Program-made: the position numbers and the translations under genes
In this document: positions 15,914 through 23,476 of the stretch, piece after piece
Numbering within the stretch: position 1 is the first letter of the stretch
How the letters are laid out: each line of letters opens with the position of its first letter
The notes under the pieces: model-generated
What the model was told of the DNA's origin: nothing
The model's database searches: none
The model's input: only the letters and a program-made list of their open reading frames with translations
Assembly: GCF_035918015.1 (NCBI RefSeq)
Contig: NZ_CP109132.1
Location: 682,001 to 746,000, forward strand
Origin: Streptomyces sp. NBC_01754
GTDB taxonomy: Bacteria; Actinomycetota; Actinomycetes; Streptomycetales; Streptomycetaceae
Direction of reading: 5' to 3'
Length of the DNA: 64,000 nt

Positions 15914-17179
15914 GTGCTGGTAGCTGGTCGGTACCGTTTGATATCCCCCATCGGCCGTGGCGGCATGGGTGAGGTGTGGCGCGCGACGGACGAGGTACTG
16001 GGTCGGGCCGTGGCCGTGAAGCTGCTGCTGGGCGACCACGCCGACGCCTCGTCGACCGCCAGGTTCCGCCTGGAGGCGCAGACCGCCGCGCGCCTGAGCC
16101 ACCCTCACCTGGTCGCGGTGTTCGACTTCGGGTCGTGGGAGGACCGCTTCTATCTCGTGATGGAGCTGGTCGAGGGCCAGAGCCTGGGTGATCTGCTGGA
16201 GGCCCAGGAGATGGTCGGCCCCGAGCAGGTCGCCCATATCGCCGGCCAGGCCGCCGCCGGACTGGCCGCCGCGCACCGCCAGGGCATCGTGCACCGCGAC
16301 ATCAAGCCCGGCAACCTGATGCTGGACGCCGAAGGCTCCGTGAAGATCGGTGACTTCGGCATCGCCCAGTTCGTCGACGACCCCTCGACCGCGCTGACCA
16401 CCGCCGGCCACATCGTCGGTACGAGCCTGTACCTGGCCCCGGAACGCGCGCTGGGCCGCACGGCCGACTCCGCCTCGGACATGTACTCCCTCGGCTGCGT
16501 CATCTACCAGTTGCTGGTCGGCCAGCCGCCGTTCCGCTCGGACACGGCGACGGCCACGCTCTATCAGCACGTGGACACGCCGCCGGTCCCGGTCCGGCAG
16601 CGGGGGGTCGACATCTCCCCCGCCTTCGACTCGTACCTCCTCGGCCTGCTGGCGAAGAAGCCCGAGGACCGGCCGAGTGCCCAGCAGGTCTCTGACTGGT
16701 TCCGTACGGACGCCTGGCGGGGGCACCCCGAGCCGCTCCCCCAGCACCTGCCGGCGGCGGCCCCACCGCCCGCCCCCCGTGCGGTCTCCCCGGCTCCCGC
16801 GGTGCCCCCGGGGAACCCGGCCGCGGGCGGCCCGTCGACGTACCGGCTGCCGCAGCCGTCCGGCCGCAGACGGGCGGCCCCCGCGCCCCGGGCCGCGAGA
16901 TCCGCCACCAGCCGAAGACTCAGCACGAGTGAGGCCATCCGCCGCCGCCCGCGTGTGGCGAGCGCCGTCGCCGGGACGATCGCCTTCATCGCCGCCGTCT
17001 ACCTCGGGACCGTCCTGTTCTCGCCGGACCCCCCGGACACCCCGGACCCCGGGGCCACCCCCACGGCGGGGGTCGAGTCCCCGGCCGTGGATTCCGCCGG
17101 GGACGGGCCCCGGCAGAACACTCACGACGGCGAGGACGAGGACGAACCCGACGAGGACGAACCCGACGAGGACGAATAG
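15914..17179 (+). CDS. membrane-anchored Hanks-type serine/threonine protein kinase
   Basis: 421 residues. The kinase domain spans about 7-270: P-loop GRGGMGEVW (14-22), ATP Lys36, catalytic loop HRDIKPGN with Asp129, DFG Asp147, an activation segment with GTSLYLAPE, then DMYSLGCVIYQLLVGQPPF. A Pro/Ala-rich linker (about 275-345) leads to a single transmembrane helix around 349-370. The short outside tail is Pro/Asp/Glu-rich and has no PASTA repeats. It ends in a perfect tandem repeat of DEDEP. GTG 15914 is the most upstream start giving the usual VLVAGRYRL beginning; its Shine-Dalgarno is poor. The ligand sensed, if any, is unknown. Confidence 0.92.
   Translation: MLVAGRYRLISPIGRGGMGEVWRATDEVLGRAVAVKLLLGDHADASSTARFRLEAQTAARLSHPHLVAVFDFGSWEDRFYLVMELVEGQSLGDLLEAQEMVGPEQVAHIAGQAAAGLAAAHRQGIVHRDIKPGNLMLDAEGSVKIGDFGIAQFVDDPSTALTTAGHIVGTSLYLAPERALGRTADSASDMYSLGCVIYQLLVGQPPFRSDTATATLYQHVDTPPVPVRQRGVDISPAFDSYLLGLLAKKPEDRPSAQQVSDWFRTDAWRGHPEPLPQHLPAAAPPPAPRAVSPAPAVPPGNPAAGGPSTYRLPQPSGRRRAAPAPRAARSATSRRLSTSEAIRRRPRVASAVAGTIAFIAAVYLGTVLFSPDPPDTPDPGATPTAGVESPAVDSAGDGPRQNTHDGEDEDEPDEDEPDEDE
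17138..17176 (+). repeat. 15-bp tandem repeat encoding the acidic kinase tail
   Basis: The 15-mer gaggacgaacccgac is present twice in perfect tandem, followed by nine bases of a third copy and the stop codon. It encodes (EDEPD)2-EDE. In-frame slippage here would change only tail length. Confidence 0.8.
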
Positions 17180-17180
17180 C

Positions 17181-18164
17181 TCACCAGCGGGCGTGCACGT
17201 CCGCCCGGATCCGCCGGTCGTACAGGTCGCGCACCGCGTCCAGGGTGCTCTGCGGCAGCGCCGGCAGCGACGCCGCGGCGGCGTTGGCCCGCGCCTGCTC
17301 CACCGAACGCGCGCCCGGGATGACGCTGGTGACACCGGGCTGCTGGATGATCCAGCGCAAGGCGGTCTGCGCCGGGGTGGCACCCTCGGGGGCGAGTCCC
17401 GCGAACTCCGCCGCCGCGGCCACACCGGTCGCGTAGTCGACGCCGGAGAAGGTCTCGCCCTGGTCGAACGCCTCGCCGTGGCGGTTGTACGTGCGGTGGT
17501 CCCCGGGCTCGAAGACGGTGTCCGCGGTGTACCTCCCCGACAGCAGCCCGGAGGCCAGGGGAACACGCGCGATGATGCCGACACCCGCCTCGGCGGCCGC
17601 GGGAAGCACCTCGTCCAGCGGCTTGAGGCGGAACGGGTTGAGGATGATCTGGACGCTCGCGACACCGGGCCGGGCGATGGCGGTGAGCGCCTCTGCGCAC
17701 GTCTCGACGCTCACCGCGTAGGCGGCGACGCGCTGTTCGGCCACGAGGGTGTCGAGCGCGTCGTAGACCTCGTCGGACGCGTAGACGGCCGTCGGCGGGC
17801 AGTGCAGCTGGACCAGGTCGAGCGTGTCGACACCGAGGTTGGCACGCGAGCGGTCGTTCCAGGTGCGGAAGTTGTCGAGTACGTAGTTCTGCGGGACCTG
17901 GTCGGCGCGCCGGCCCATCTTCGTGGCGACGAGGACGTCCGCGTCCGGCCGGTCCTTGAGATAGCGGCCGATGAGTTGTTCGCTGCGGCCGTCGCCGTAG
18001 ACGTCCGCGGTGTCGAAGAACGTGACGCCGGCCTCGACCGCGGCGTCCAGGACACCGAAGGCGTCGGCCTCCCTCACCTCGCCCCAGTCCCCGCCCAGTT
18101 GCCACGTGCCCTGTCCCACGACCGATACGTCACGGCCGGTCCTGCCAAGTGTGCGCTGCTCCAT
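17181..18164 (-). CDS. aldo/keto reductase
   Basis: 327-residue TIM-barrel NADPH oxidoreductase. The catalytic tetrad is visible as Asp in FFDTADVYG, Tyr in the same motif, Lys in LVATKMGRR and His in LVQLHCP. The NADP-binding C-terminal loop is SVIPGARSVEQARANAAA. ATG 18164 (MEQRTLGRTG) is the standard family start; the open frame upstream codes a Gly/Pro-rich non-homologous extension. The stop codon is one base from the stop of the convergent kinase gene, leaving no room for a dedicated terminator. Substrate is unknown. Confidence 0.9.
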   Translation of the reverse strand: MEQRTLGRTGRDVSVVGQGTWQLGGDWGEVREADAFGVLDAAVEAGVTFFDTADVYGDGRSEQLIGRYLKDRPDADVLVATKMGRRADQVPQNYVLDNFRTWNDRSRANLGVDTLDLVQLHCPPTAVYASDEVYDALDTLVAEQRVAAYAVSVETCAEALTAIARPGVASVQIILNPFRLKPLDEVLPAAAEAGVGIIARVPLASGLLSGRYTADTVFEPGDHRTYNRHGEAFDQGETFSGVDYATGVAAAAEFAGLAPEGATPAQTALRWIIQQPGVTSVIPGARSVEQARANAAAASLPALPQSTLDAVRDLYDRRIRADVHARW

Positions 18165-18203
18165 ACGGGTCACTCTACGTCGGTGCCCCTTCGGGCCGGC
18201 GCC

Positions 18204-18246
18204 CCCGGCACCCGGCCCCGAGCCGGACTCGGGACCGGGTGCCGGG
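18204..18246 (-). terminator. hairpin after the GH16 gene
   Basis: 19-bp stem with a single mismatch (18204-18222 with 18228-18246) and a 5-nt loop, 15 bases past the glucanase stop codon. Confidence 0.7.
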
Positions 18247-18261
18247 ACCGTGCCGGTGGCG

Positions 18262-19185
18262 TCAGCCATCGGTGGTCACTCGCACGTGGTCGACGACCAG
18301 TTCCTGCGGGAAGGTGGTGCCGCCGTCCGGGTCGCCGGGCCAGTAGCCGCCGACGGCGAGGTTGAGGATCAGGAAGAACGGCTTGTCGAACACCCAGGTG
18401 CGGCCGTCGAGGTCGGCCGGGGTGCGCCGCTGGTAGACGGTGCCGTCGACGGACCAGGTGACCGAGTCGGGGGCCCAGTCGACCGCGAACGTGTGGAAGT
18501 CGTCGGCGAAGGCCGCCCCGCCCGGGAGGGTGTAACCGGCGCCGATGCCACCGGATCCCGAGTAGCCGGGTCCGTGCAGGGTTCCGTGGACGGTGCCCGG
18601 CTCGAACCCGACGTTCTCCATGACGTCGATCTCACCGCTGTCGGGCCAGCCCACGTCGCCGATGTCGGCGCCGAGCATCCAGAAGGCGGGCCACATGCCC
18701 TGCCCGCGCGGGACCTTCATGCGCGCCTCGACGTGCCCGTAGGTCTGGGTGAACCGGCCGGCGGTGTTCAGACGCGACGAGGTGTACTCGCAGGTCCCGT
18801 ACCAGCACTGGTAGTCGGCGGGATTCTCCTTGCGTGCCGTGATGACGAGGTGGCCCTGGCCGTCGAGGGCGGCGTTGTCGTTGCCCTGCGTGTAGTACTG
18901 CCGCTCGTGGTTGTCGACGTTGTCACCCGTCTCGATCTGCCACTTGCCGCCGTCCACCGCGGATCCGGCGGGGCCGTCGAACTCGTCGGCGAACACGACG
19001 GTGGCGGACTCGGCCGTGTTCCGGGCCGGCACGGTCGCGGCCGTGCCGGAGACGGGCGAGGCCGACGCGCCGGCCGGCAGTGCGGTCAGGAGGGCCGAGC
19101 AGCACAACAGGGACAGCGCGTACAGCGTGGCACGGCGCGGCTTCACCGGCGGCCTGCCGTCGTGGGGGGAGGTGGGCACGGTCAT
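18262..19185 (-). CDS. secreted glycoside hydrolase family 16 endo-beta-1,3(4)-glucanase
   Basis: 307 residues with a signal peptide: basic KPRRATLYALSLLCCSALLTAL and cleavage near PAGASA. The GH16 domain has WQIETGDNVDNHERQYY, GHVEARMKVPRGQGMWPAFWMLG and the catalytic motif GEIDVME (nucleophile Glu185, Asp187, acid/base Glu190). After it come FHTFAVDWAPDSVTWSVDG and FFLILNLAVGGYWPG. The single-residue insertion form EIDxME matches laminarinase-type GH16 (beta-1,3-glucanases), so fungal or algal glucan is the likely substrate. No carbohydrate-binding module is attached. AGGAAGAG lies five bases upstream of ATG 19185. Confidence 0.92.
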   Translation of the reverse strand: MTVPTSPHDGRPPVKPRRATLYALSLLCCSALLTALPAGASASPVSGTAATVPARNTAESATVVFADEFDGPAGSAVDGGKWQIETGDNVDNHERQYYTQGNDNAALDGQGHLVITARKENPADYQCWYGTCEYTSSRLNTAGRFTQTYGHVEARMKVPRGQGMWPAFWMLGADIGDVGWPDSGEIDVMENVGFEPGTVHGTLHGPGYSGSGGIGAGYTLPGGAAFADDFHTFAVDWAPDSVTWSVDGTVYQRRTPADLDGRTWVFDKPFFLILNLAVGGYWPGDPDGGTTFPQELVVDHVRVTTDG

Positions 19186-19459
19186 CACATCTCTTCCTGA
19201 GGCGGACGGAGAGCACGAGTGGGGTCATGCTCATGACATGCATCGACTCGGTCACGCCGAGAAGTGAACGCGGAGCGCGTCCACCACGGCCTGAACGGTT
19301 CAATACTTGATTTAAGGGGGCCTCGTCGGAAGCCGTCAAGGGTCCCGTACGGACCGCCGTGCGGCGCCCGCCCGGCGGCGGCAGAGTGGGAAGCGGGGCC
19401 GCGACGGTTCCGGACGCGATCGTTGCGACCACGTTCCCCCGGGGCGGAAGGAGCAGCAC

Positions 19460-20023
19460 GTGAGCAGCGACGGCGCACAGCGTTTCGTGGTGCAGATCCA
19501 CGACGCCCGGCGGATGCACTTCGACTTCCGGCTCGAGGTGGACGGCGTACTCAGATCCTGGGCCGTACCGCGCGGCCCTTCGGACAATCCGCGTGACAAG
19601 CGACTGGCCGTGCCGACGGATGACCACCCGCTGGAGTACCAGACCTTCGAAGGAGTCATTCCGCACGACGCGCAGGGCAGCGGCACGGTCATCGTGTGGG
19701 ACCAGGGAACTTACCGGCCGCTGGGCCACGCTCCGGACGGCACCCCCATTCCGTTCGGCGAGTCCCTGGAGCGCGGCCACGCGACGTTCTGGCTGGACGG
19801 GGCGAAACTGCACGGGGAATTCGCGCTGACCCGCTTCCGGGTGGGCGAGGAGAAGCGGACCCCGGAGCCGGAGGCCTGGCTGCTGATCAAGGCCAACGAC
19901 CGTCAGGCCGTCCACGACCGGCCGGGCACGCCCGACCCCCACCACGCGCGCTCGGCCCGCAGCGGCCGCACCCTGCACCAGGTGGCCCTGGCGGAACGGC
20001 ACGACGACGGCTCCGGCGACTGA
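19460..20023 (+). CDS. stand-alone DNA ligase D-type 3'-phosphoesterase domain protein
   Basis: 187 residues forming only the PE domain of bacterial NHEJ ligase LigD. Landmarks: FVVQIHDARRMHFDFRLEVDG (metal ligands His14, His20, Asp22), RSWAVPRGPSDNP, DKRLAVPTDDHPLEYQTFEG (second His cluster), GTVIVWDQGTY, and FALTRFRVGEE leading to WLLIKANDRQA. In LigD this domain trims 3' ribonucleoside or phosphate ends before ligation. Ku, polymerase and ligase domains are not in the window. GTG 19460 follows GGAAGGAG. The C-terminal 25 residues are polar and probably disordered. Confidence 0.9.
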   Translation: MSSDGAQRFVVQIHDARRMHFDFRLEVDGVLRSWAVPRGPSDNPRDKRLAVPTDDHPLEYQTFEGVIPHDAQGSGTVIVWDQGTYRPLGHAPDGTPIPFGESLERGHATFWLDGAKLHGEFALTRFRVGEEKRTPEPEAWLLIKANDRQAVHDRPGTPDPHHARSARSGRTLHQVALAERHDDGSGD

Positions 20024-20201
20024 GCACGGGCCCCTCGCGCACCACAGGGCCGCGCCTCGCTCTGCGCGACATCGCCGGGGCCCGGCCTTACCGTGGGAAA
20101 ACGGCACATGCCACATAAGCGTATGAAGTGGGCGGCCAGTCCCCCGGCCGACCCCTCGGCCCTCATGCGCCCGGCTCTCGATCACCCGTGAAGAGGTTTT
20201 C

Positions 20202-21077
20202 ATGAGCACAACCACTACGGCTCCGCAGGACGCCTCCGCCCCATCCGCCGCAGGGCACCGGGCCCTGGCCGTCGATCCGCACGCACTCGTGGCCGAGTTC
20301 TTCGGCACCCTCCTGCTGGTCTTCTTCGCGGTCGGAGTGGCGATCTTCGCCGAACCGTTCGTGGGAGTCCTGGGCATCGCGCTGGCGTTCGGATTCGTCC
20401 TGCTGGCCCTGGTCTACGCGATCGGCCCGATCTCCGGCTGCCACGTCAACCCGGCGGTGACCCTGGGCATGGTGCTGGGCCGGCGCGTCTCCCCCGTCAC
20501 GGGCCTCTGCTACTGGGTGGCCCAGTTGGCGGGCGGTCTCGCCGGTGCCGGGCTGCTGGCCTGGCTCGCCAACAGCATCCCCGTCTTCCAGGTGGCGGGG
20601 CGTGGCTCGTTCGGCAGCGACGGGTACGGGGCCAACTCCCTCGTACACATCTCGGCGGGCGGCGCCTTCCTCGCGGAAACGATTCTCACCTCCCTCCTCG
20701 TCTTCGTGGTGCTCTGCACGACGCACGGCAAGGGCGCCAAGGGCCCGGCCGGCATCGCGATCGGCCTGAGCCTCGCCGTGATCCACCTGCTGGGCATTCC
20801 GCTCACGGGTACCTCGGTGAACCCGGCGCGAGCCCTCGGTCCGGCCGTCTTCGCGGGCAACAACGCGATGAGCCAGGTGTGGCTCTTCCTGGTCGCCCCG
20901 CTCGTGGGCGCGGTCGTCGCGGTCCTCGTGCACTTCCTGACGCACGGCATGCCCGGCACGGACAACCCGCCGGCCGGCCGGCCCCCGGTCCCCGCCTCGG
21001 AGAGCCCGGACGGCACACCGGACACCGACACCGCGCCCGGCCCCGCTCCGGCGCACCACGACGACGACCTGGAGTGA
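20202..21077 (+). CDS. aquaporin / MIP-family channel
   Basis: 291 residues with six membrane helices and both half-helix signatures: SGCHVNPAVTLG (first NPA, around residue 83) and GTSVNPARALGPAVF (second NPA, around 207). The N-terminal 27 residues and the Pro-rich C-terminal 45 residues are cytoplasmic tails ending in acidic HHDDDLE. The position before the second NPA arm (TGTSVNPAR) and the lack of an Asp after the second NPA (NPARA rather than NPARD) favour a water channel over a glycerol facilitator. AGAGG precedes the ATG. Confidence 0.92.
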   Translation: MSTTTTAPQDASAPSAAGHRALAVDPHALVAEFFGTLLLVFFAVGVAIFAEPFVGVLGIALAFGFVLLALVYAIGPISGCHVNPAVTLGMVLGRRVSPVTGLCYWVAQLAGGLAGAGLLAWLANSIPVFQVAGRGSFGSDGYGANSLVHISAGGAFLAETILTSLLVFVVLCTTHGKGAKGPAGIAIGLSLAVIHLLGIPLTGTSVNPARALGPAVFAGNNAMSQVWLFLVAPLVGAVVAVLVHFLTHGMPGTDNPPAGRPPVPASESPDGTPDTDTAPGPAPAHHDDDLE

Positions 21078-21090
21078 CATCTCCGGACGG

Positions 21091-21127
21091 GGGAGAAGGG
21101 CCGTCCACACGGGCCGGCCCTTCTCCC
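21091..21127. terminator. bidirectional hairpin between aquaporin and sortase genes
   Basis: Perfect 12-bp stem (21091-21102 with 21116-21127) and a 13-nt loop, 13 bases after the aquaporin stop and 32 bases from the sortase stop on the other strand. Confidence 0.7.
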
Positions 21128-21159
21128 GGTGCGCGGGCACTCCCCTCCCCGCGCGCGGC

Positions 21160-21870
21160 TCAGCCGTTCTTGGCCGAGTCCAGATGGGCGAAGACGACCA
21201 CGTTGTCCTTGTAGTCCTTCGCCTTCTTGTCGTACACACCGCCGCAGGTGATCAGCCGCAGCTGGGCGGTCCCGTTGTCCGAGTAGACCCGATCGCTCGG
21301 GAAATCCGCCTTGCTGAAGGTCTCGACGCTGTCGACCTTGAAGGTGGCCACCACGCCGTCCTTACGGGTGATGTCCACCGTGTTCCCGGCTTTGAGGGTG
21401 CTCAGGAGCAGGAAGACCGCGGGTCCCGTCTTGGTGTCGACGTGTCCGGCGACCACCGAGGTGCCGCGCTCGCCCGGGGTGGCACCGTCCTTGAACCAGC
21501 CGACCAGGTTCGGGTCGTTCGCCGGCGGCGCGTCGAGCCGGCCCGACGAACCGATGGAGAGCGGTGTGAAGGGGGCGTCGACGGCGATCGACCGGATCGA
21601 GACGCGTGAGGGCTCCGACCGGGGCAGTCCCGGATTGGCGGGGGCCGCTGAGGGTGCCGGCGCGGACTCGGCCGAGGCCGGTGCCGACGCGCCGCCGGTA
21701 GGAGCGGACACCGTGGTCGCCGGTGGGGGGACACCCGCGGAGGCGTCGAGCGAGTTGTAGACGAGGAGGAAACCCAGCCCTACCGCCGCGGCGGGCCACA
21801 GCAGTGATCGGGCGGGTGCCGGAGACGACGCGGAGTCCGGTCCGGACGGCTGGGGGGCGGCCATGCGCAT
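21160..21870 (-). CDS. class F-like sortase (actinobacterial transpeptidase)
   Basis: 236 residues. A cytoplasmic N-terminus is followed by an uncleaved anchor helix (SLLWPAAAVGLGFLLVYNSL), a Pro/Ala/Ser linker to about residue 95, and a sortase barrel: RSIAVDAPFTPLSIGSSG, NLVGWFKDGATPGERGTSVVAGHVDT (catalytic His), TVDITRKDGVVATFKVDSVETF, and LRLITCGGVYD (catalytic Cys in the TC motif). Sortases cleave a C-terminal sorting signal and join the protein to peptidoglycan. The gene sits 107 bp downstream of, and in the same direction as, a repeat protein with a C-terminal helix and Arg tail, its likely substrate. ATG 21870 follows AAGGCAG. Confidence 0.88.
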   Translation of the reverse strand: MRMAAPQPSGPDSASSPAPARSLLWPAAAVGLGFLLVYNSLDASAGVPPPATTVSAPTGGASAPASAESAPAPSAAPANPGLPRSEPSRVSIRSIAVDAPFTPLSIGSSGRLDAPPANDPNLVGWFKDGATPGERGTSVVAGHVDTKTGPAVFLLLSTLKAGNTVDITRKDGVVATFKVDSVETFSKADFPSDRVYSDNGTAQLRLITCGGVYDKKAKDYKDNVVVFAHLDSAKNG

Positions 21871-21916
21871 GCTGCCTTTCGTCTGATGGGAGGGGTGCGG
21901 ACGGAGGGGAAATCGG

Positions 21917-21950
21917 CGTGGCCGCCGCCCGGGAGGGGACGGCGGCCACG
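21917..21950 (-). terminator. hairpin between repeat protein and sortase
   Basis: 11-bp stem (21917-21927 with 21940-21950) and a 12-nt loop, downstream of the repeat protein gene. It may reduce sortase expression relative to its substrate. Confidence 0.5.
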
Positions 21951-21977
21951 ACAGGATTCACTCGGTGATGCGGTCCG

Positions 21978-22682
21978 TCAGGCTGCCGCGGCACCTGATG
22001 CGTTGCGGCGGCGCAGACGGTACGCGGCGGCGCCGATGCCACCGAGCATCAGCACCGAGCCCGCGGCCAGGCCACCGCCGGACAGCGCCATCGCGCCGCC
22101 GCCGGCGTGCACACCGCCCTCCGGCTTCTCGTGCTTCCAGGAGTCCGGCTTGTCACGGTCCGAGTTGTTGCCGGACCCCGAGTCCTTGCCCTTCTGCCAG
22201 TCGTCGGACGAGACCGCGGCGAGCGCGCCACCACCGGCGTGCACACCGCCCTCCGGCTTCTCGTGCTTCCAGGAGTCCGGCTTGTCACGGTCCGAGTTGT
22301 TGCCGGACCCCGAGTCCTTGCCCTTCTGCCAGTCGTCGGACGAGACTCCGGCGAGGGCGCCACCACCGGTGTGGACACCGCCCTCGGGCTTCTCGTGCTT
22401 CCAGGAGTCACCGTGGTCGTCGCCACGCGACCCCGAGTCCTTGTCCTTCTTCCAGTCGTCCGACGAGACCCCGGCGAGCGCACCACCGCCGGCGTGCACA
22501 CCGCCCTCGGGCTTTCCGTGCTTCCAGGAGTCCTGCTTGTCGTGGTGGTCGTTGCCGCTGGCGGAGGTGCCGCTGTCCTTGTCCCAGTCATCCGCCGAGG
22601 TCACGGCGTATGCGGCGGGAACGGAGACCGCGAGGACCGCCGTGACGGCGGCCGATGCGAACAGGGTGCGGGCAGAGCGCAT
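21978..22682 (-). CDS. secreted, cell-wall-linked repeat protein, likely sortase substrate
   Basis: 234 residues, family not known to me. Residues 1-26 are a signal peptide ending PAAYA. Residues 27-200 are four imperfect repeats of 41-45 residues, each starting V(S/T)S(A/D)DDW or similar, continuing with charged, Gly/Ser/Asp-rich sequence, then DSWKH(E/G)KPEGGVH(A/T)GGGA. Residues 205-222 form a transmembrane helix followed by RLRRR and a short tail. The helix and Arg tail are the back half of a sorting signal. No LPXTG is present; the segment in the right place is PEGGVHAGGGA. Start ATG 22682 is preceded by AAAGGAC. It is rich in Asp, Lys and His and probably extended in the wall. Confidence 0.75.
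   Translation of the reverse strand: MRSARTLFASAAVTAVLAVSVPAAYAVTSADDWDKDSGTSASGNDHHDKQDSWKHGKPEGGVHAGGGALAGVSSDDWKKDKDSGSRGDDHGDSWKHEKPEGGVHTGGGALAGVSSDDWQKGKDSGSGNNSDRDKPDSWKHEKPEGGVHAGGGALAAVSSDDWQKGKDSGSGNNSDRDKPDSWKHEKPEGGVHAGGGAMALSGGGLAAGSVLMLGGIGAAAYRLRRRNASGAAAA
22083..22604 (-). repeat. four tandem in-gene repeats (about 123-135 bp units)
   Basis: Units correspond to residues 27-71, 72-112, 113-156 and 157-200 of the repeat protein. The last two (132 bp each) are almost identical in DNA. The first two have drifted, so the array has grown by recent duplication at the membrane-proximal end. Confidence 0.9.
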
Positions 22683-23398
22683 GGATACACAGTCCTTTCG
22701 CCACACCTGTGAGGGCGGACCGGCTGCCCGCTCGTCGAACCACAGGGGCGACGTGATCCACCGTCAGCTCAAACTCCGCCGCTCACCACCGGAGAGCGCC
22801 GCATTCGAGGGACGCCGTGGGCCCAACGTGTGAGTTCGAGCCCGATCTCACCCATTGGACGGCACGCCACGCCGACGGCATGTTTGGGCCCCGACGATCT
22901 TCGATGTATGCGTACGGTCCGTGGCCGGGCTCACGCCGCGCGAGATGGACGACCGCTGGTGCAGTCCGGTCCACCGGCTGACGCCCCTCCCGGCGGCGAC
23001 GGGGCGGGGTGCCTCACGGGGGCGTCCGGACGCCCCCGGATCGGGCGCCGGCGCTCTACGGACAGGACGATCTCCCGGAACCGGCGGGGACGGAAGAGCG
23101 TCCCGGCCCGTCACGCGGCCAGTCTTCCTGACGGCCTGCCACCTGACATGAACCGAGAGCGGGCCGGAGAGGCCAGGAGGTCGGCCCGCGGTGCGGTCCT
23201 CACCGTCCGCGGTGAACACGGCAGGTTCGGCTTCGCTGCCCTGGGCCCAGGCCTCACCCGGGGCAGCGCACCGGATCGGGTGGTCCGGTCACAGTGACAG
23301 ACCGTGGCCACCCTGGACGGCTCAGGGGGCGCGGGCGACGGTGACGCGGGAGGGACACGGGCGACGGCGACCGGCCGCCGGCCCTCTGCCGGTGGAAC
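22683..23398. other. intergenic region with no supported gene (about 715 bp)
   Basis: Both strands have open frames, but none has a coupled ribosome site, normal codon bias and recognisable sequence. It must contain the promoter of the repeat protein next to 22682. I see no tRNA, riboswitch-like fold or strong repeat. Confidence 0.5.
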
Positions 23399-23444
23399 GC
23401 GCGTGGTCCCCGCCGGACGGCAGCGTCCGGCGGGGACCGCGCGC
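23399..23444 (-). terminator. strong hairpin after transketolase
   Basis: Perfect 14-bp core stem (23405-23418 with 23425-23438) with a 6-nt loop, extended to about 20 bp with one G-T pair. It lies 33 bases past the transketolase stop. Confidence 0.8.
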
Positions 23445-23476
23445 GTGACCCGGTCCCGGGCGGGGTGGGCCCCGGC

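Noticed and set aside
20348..20358. CGAACCGTTCG, another CGAA-N3-TTCG match
   Set aside because: It lies inside the aquaporin coding sequence (AEPFV) with no promoter nearby. It serves as an example of a chance match.
22083..22604. Regular repeats that might suggest a CRISPR array
   Set aside because: Units are 123-135 bp, in frame, with no constant short repeat plus variable spacer pattern. They encode protein repeats.
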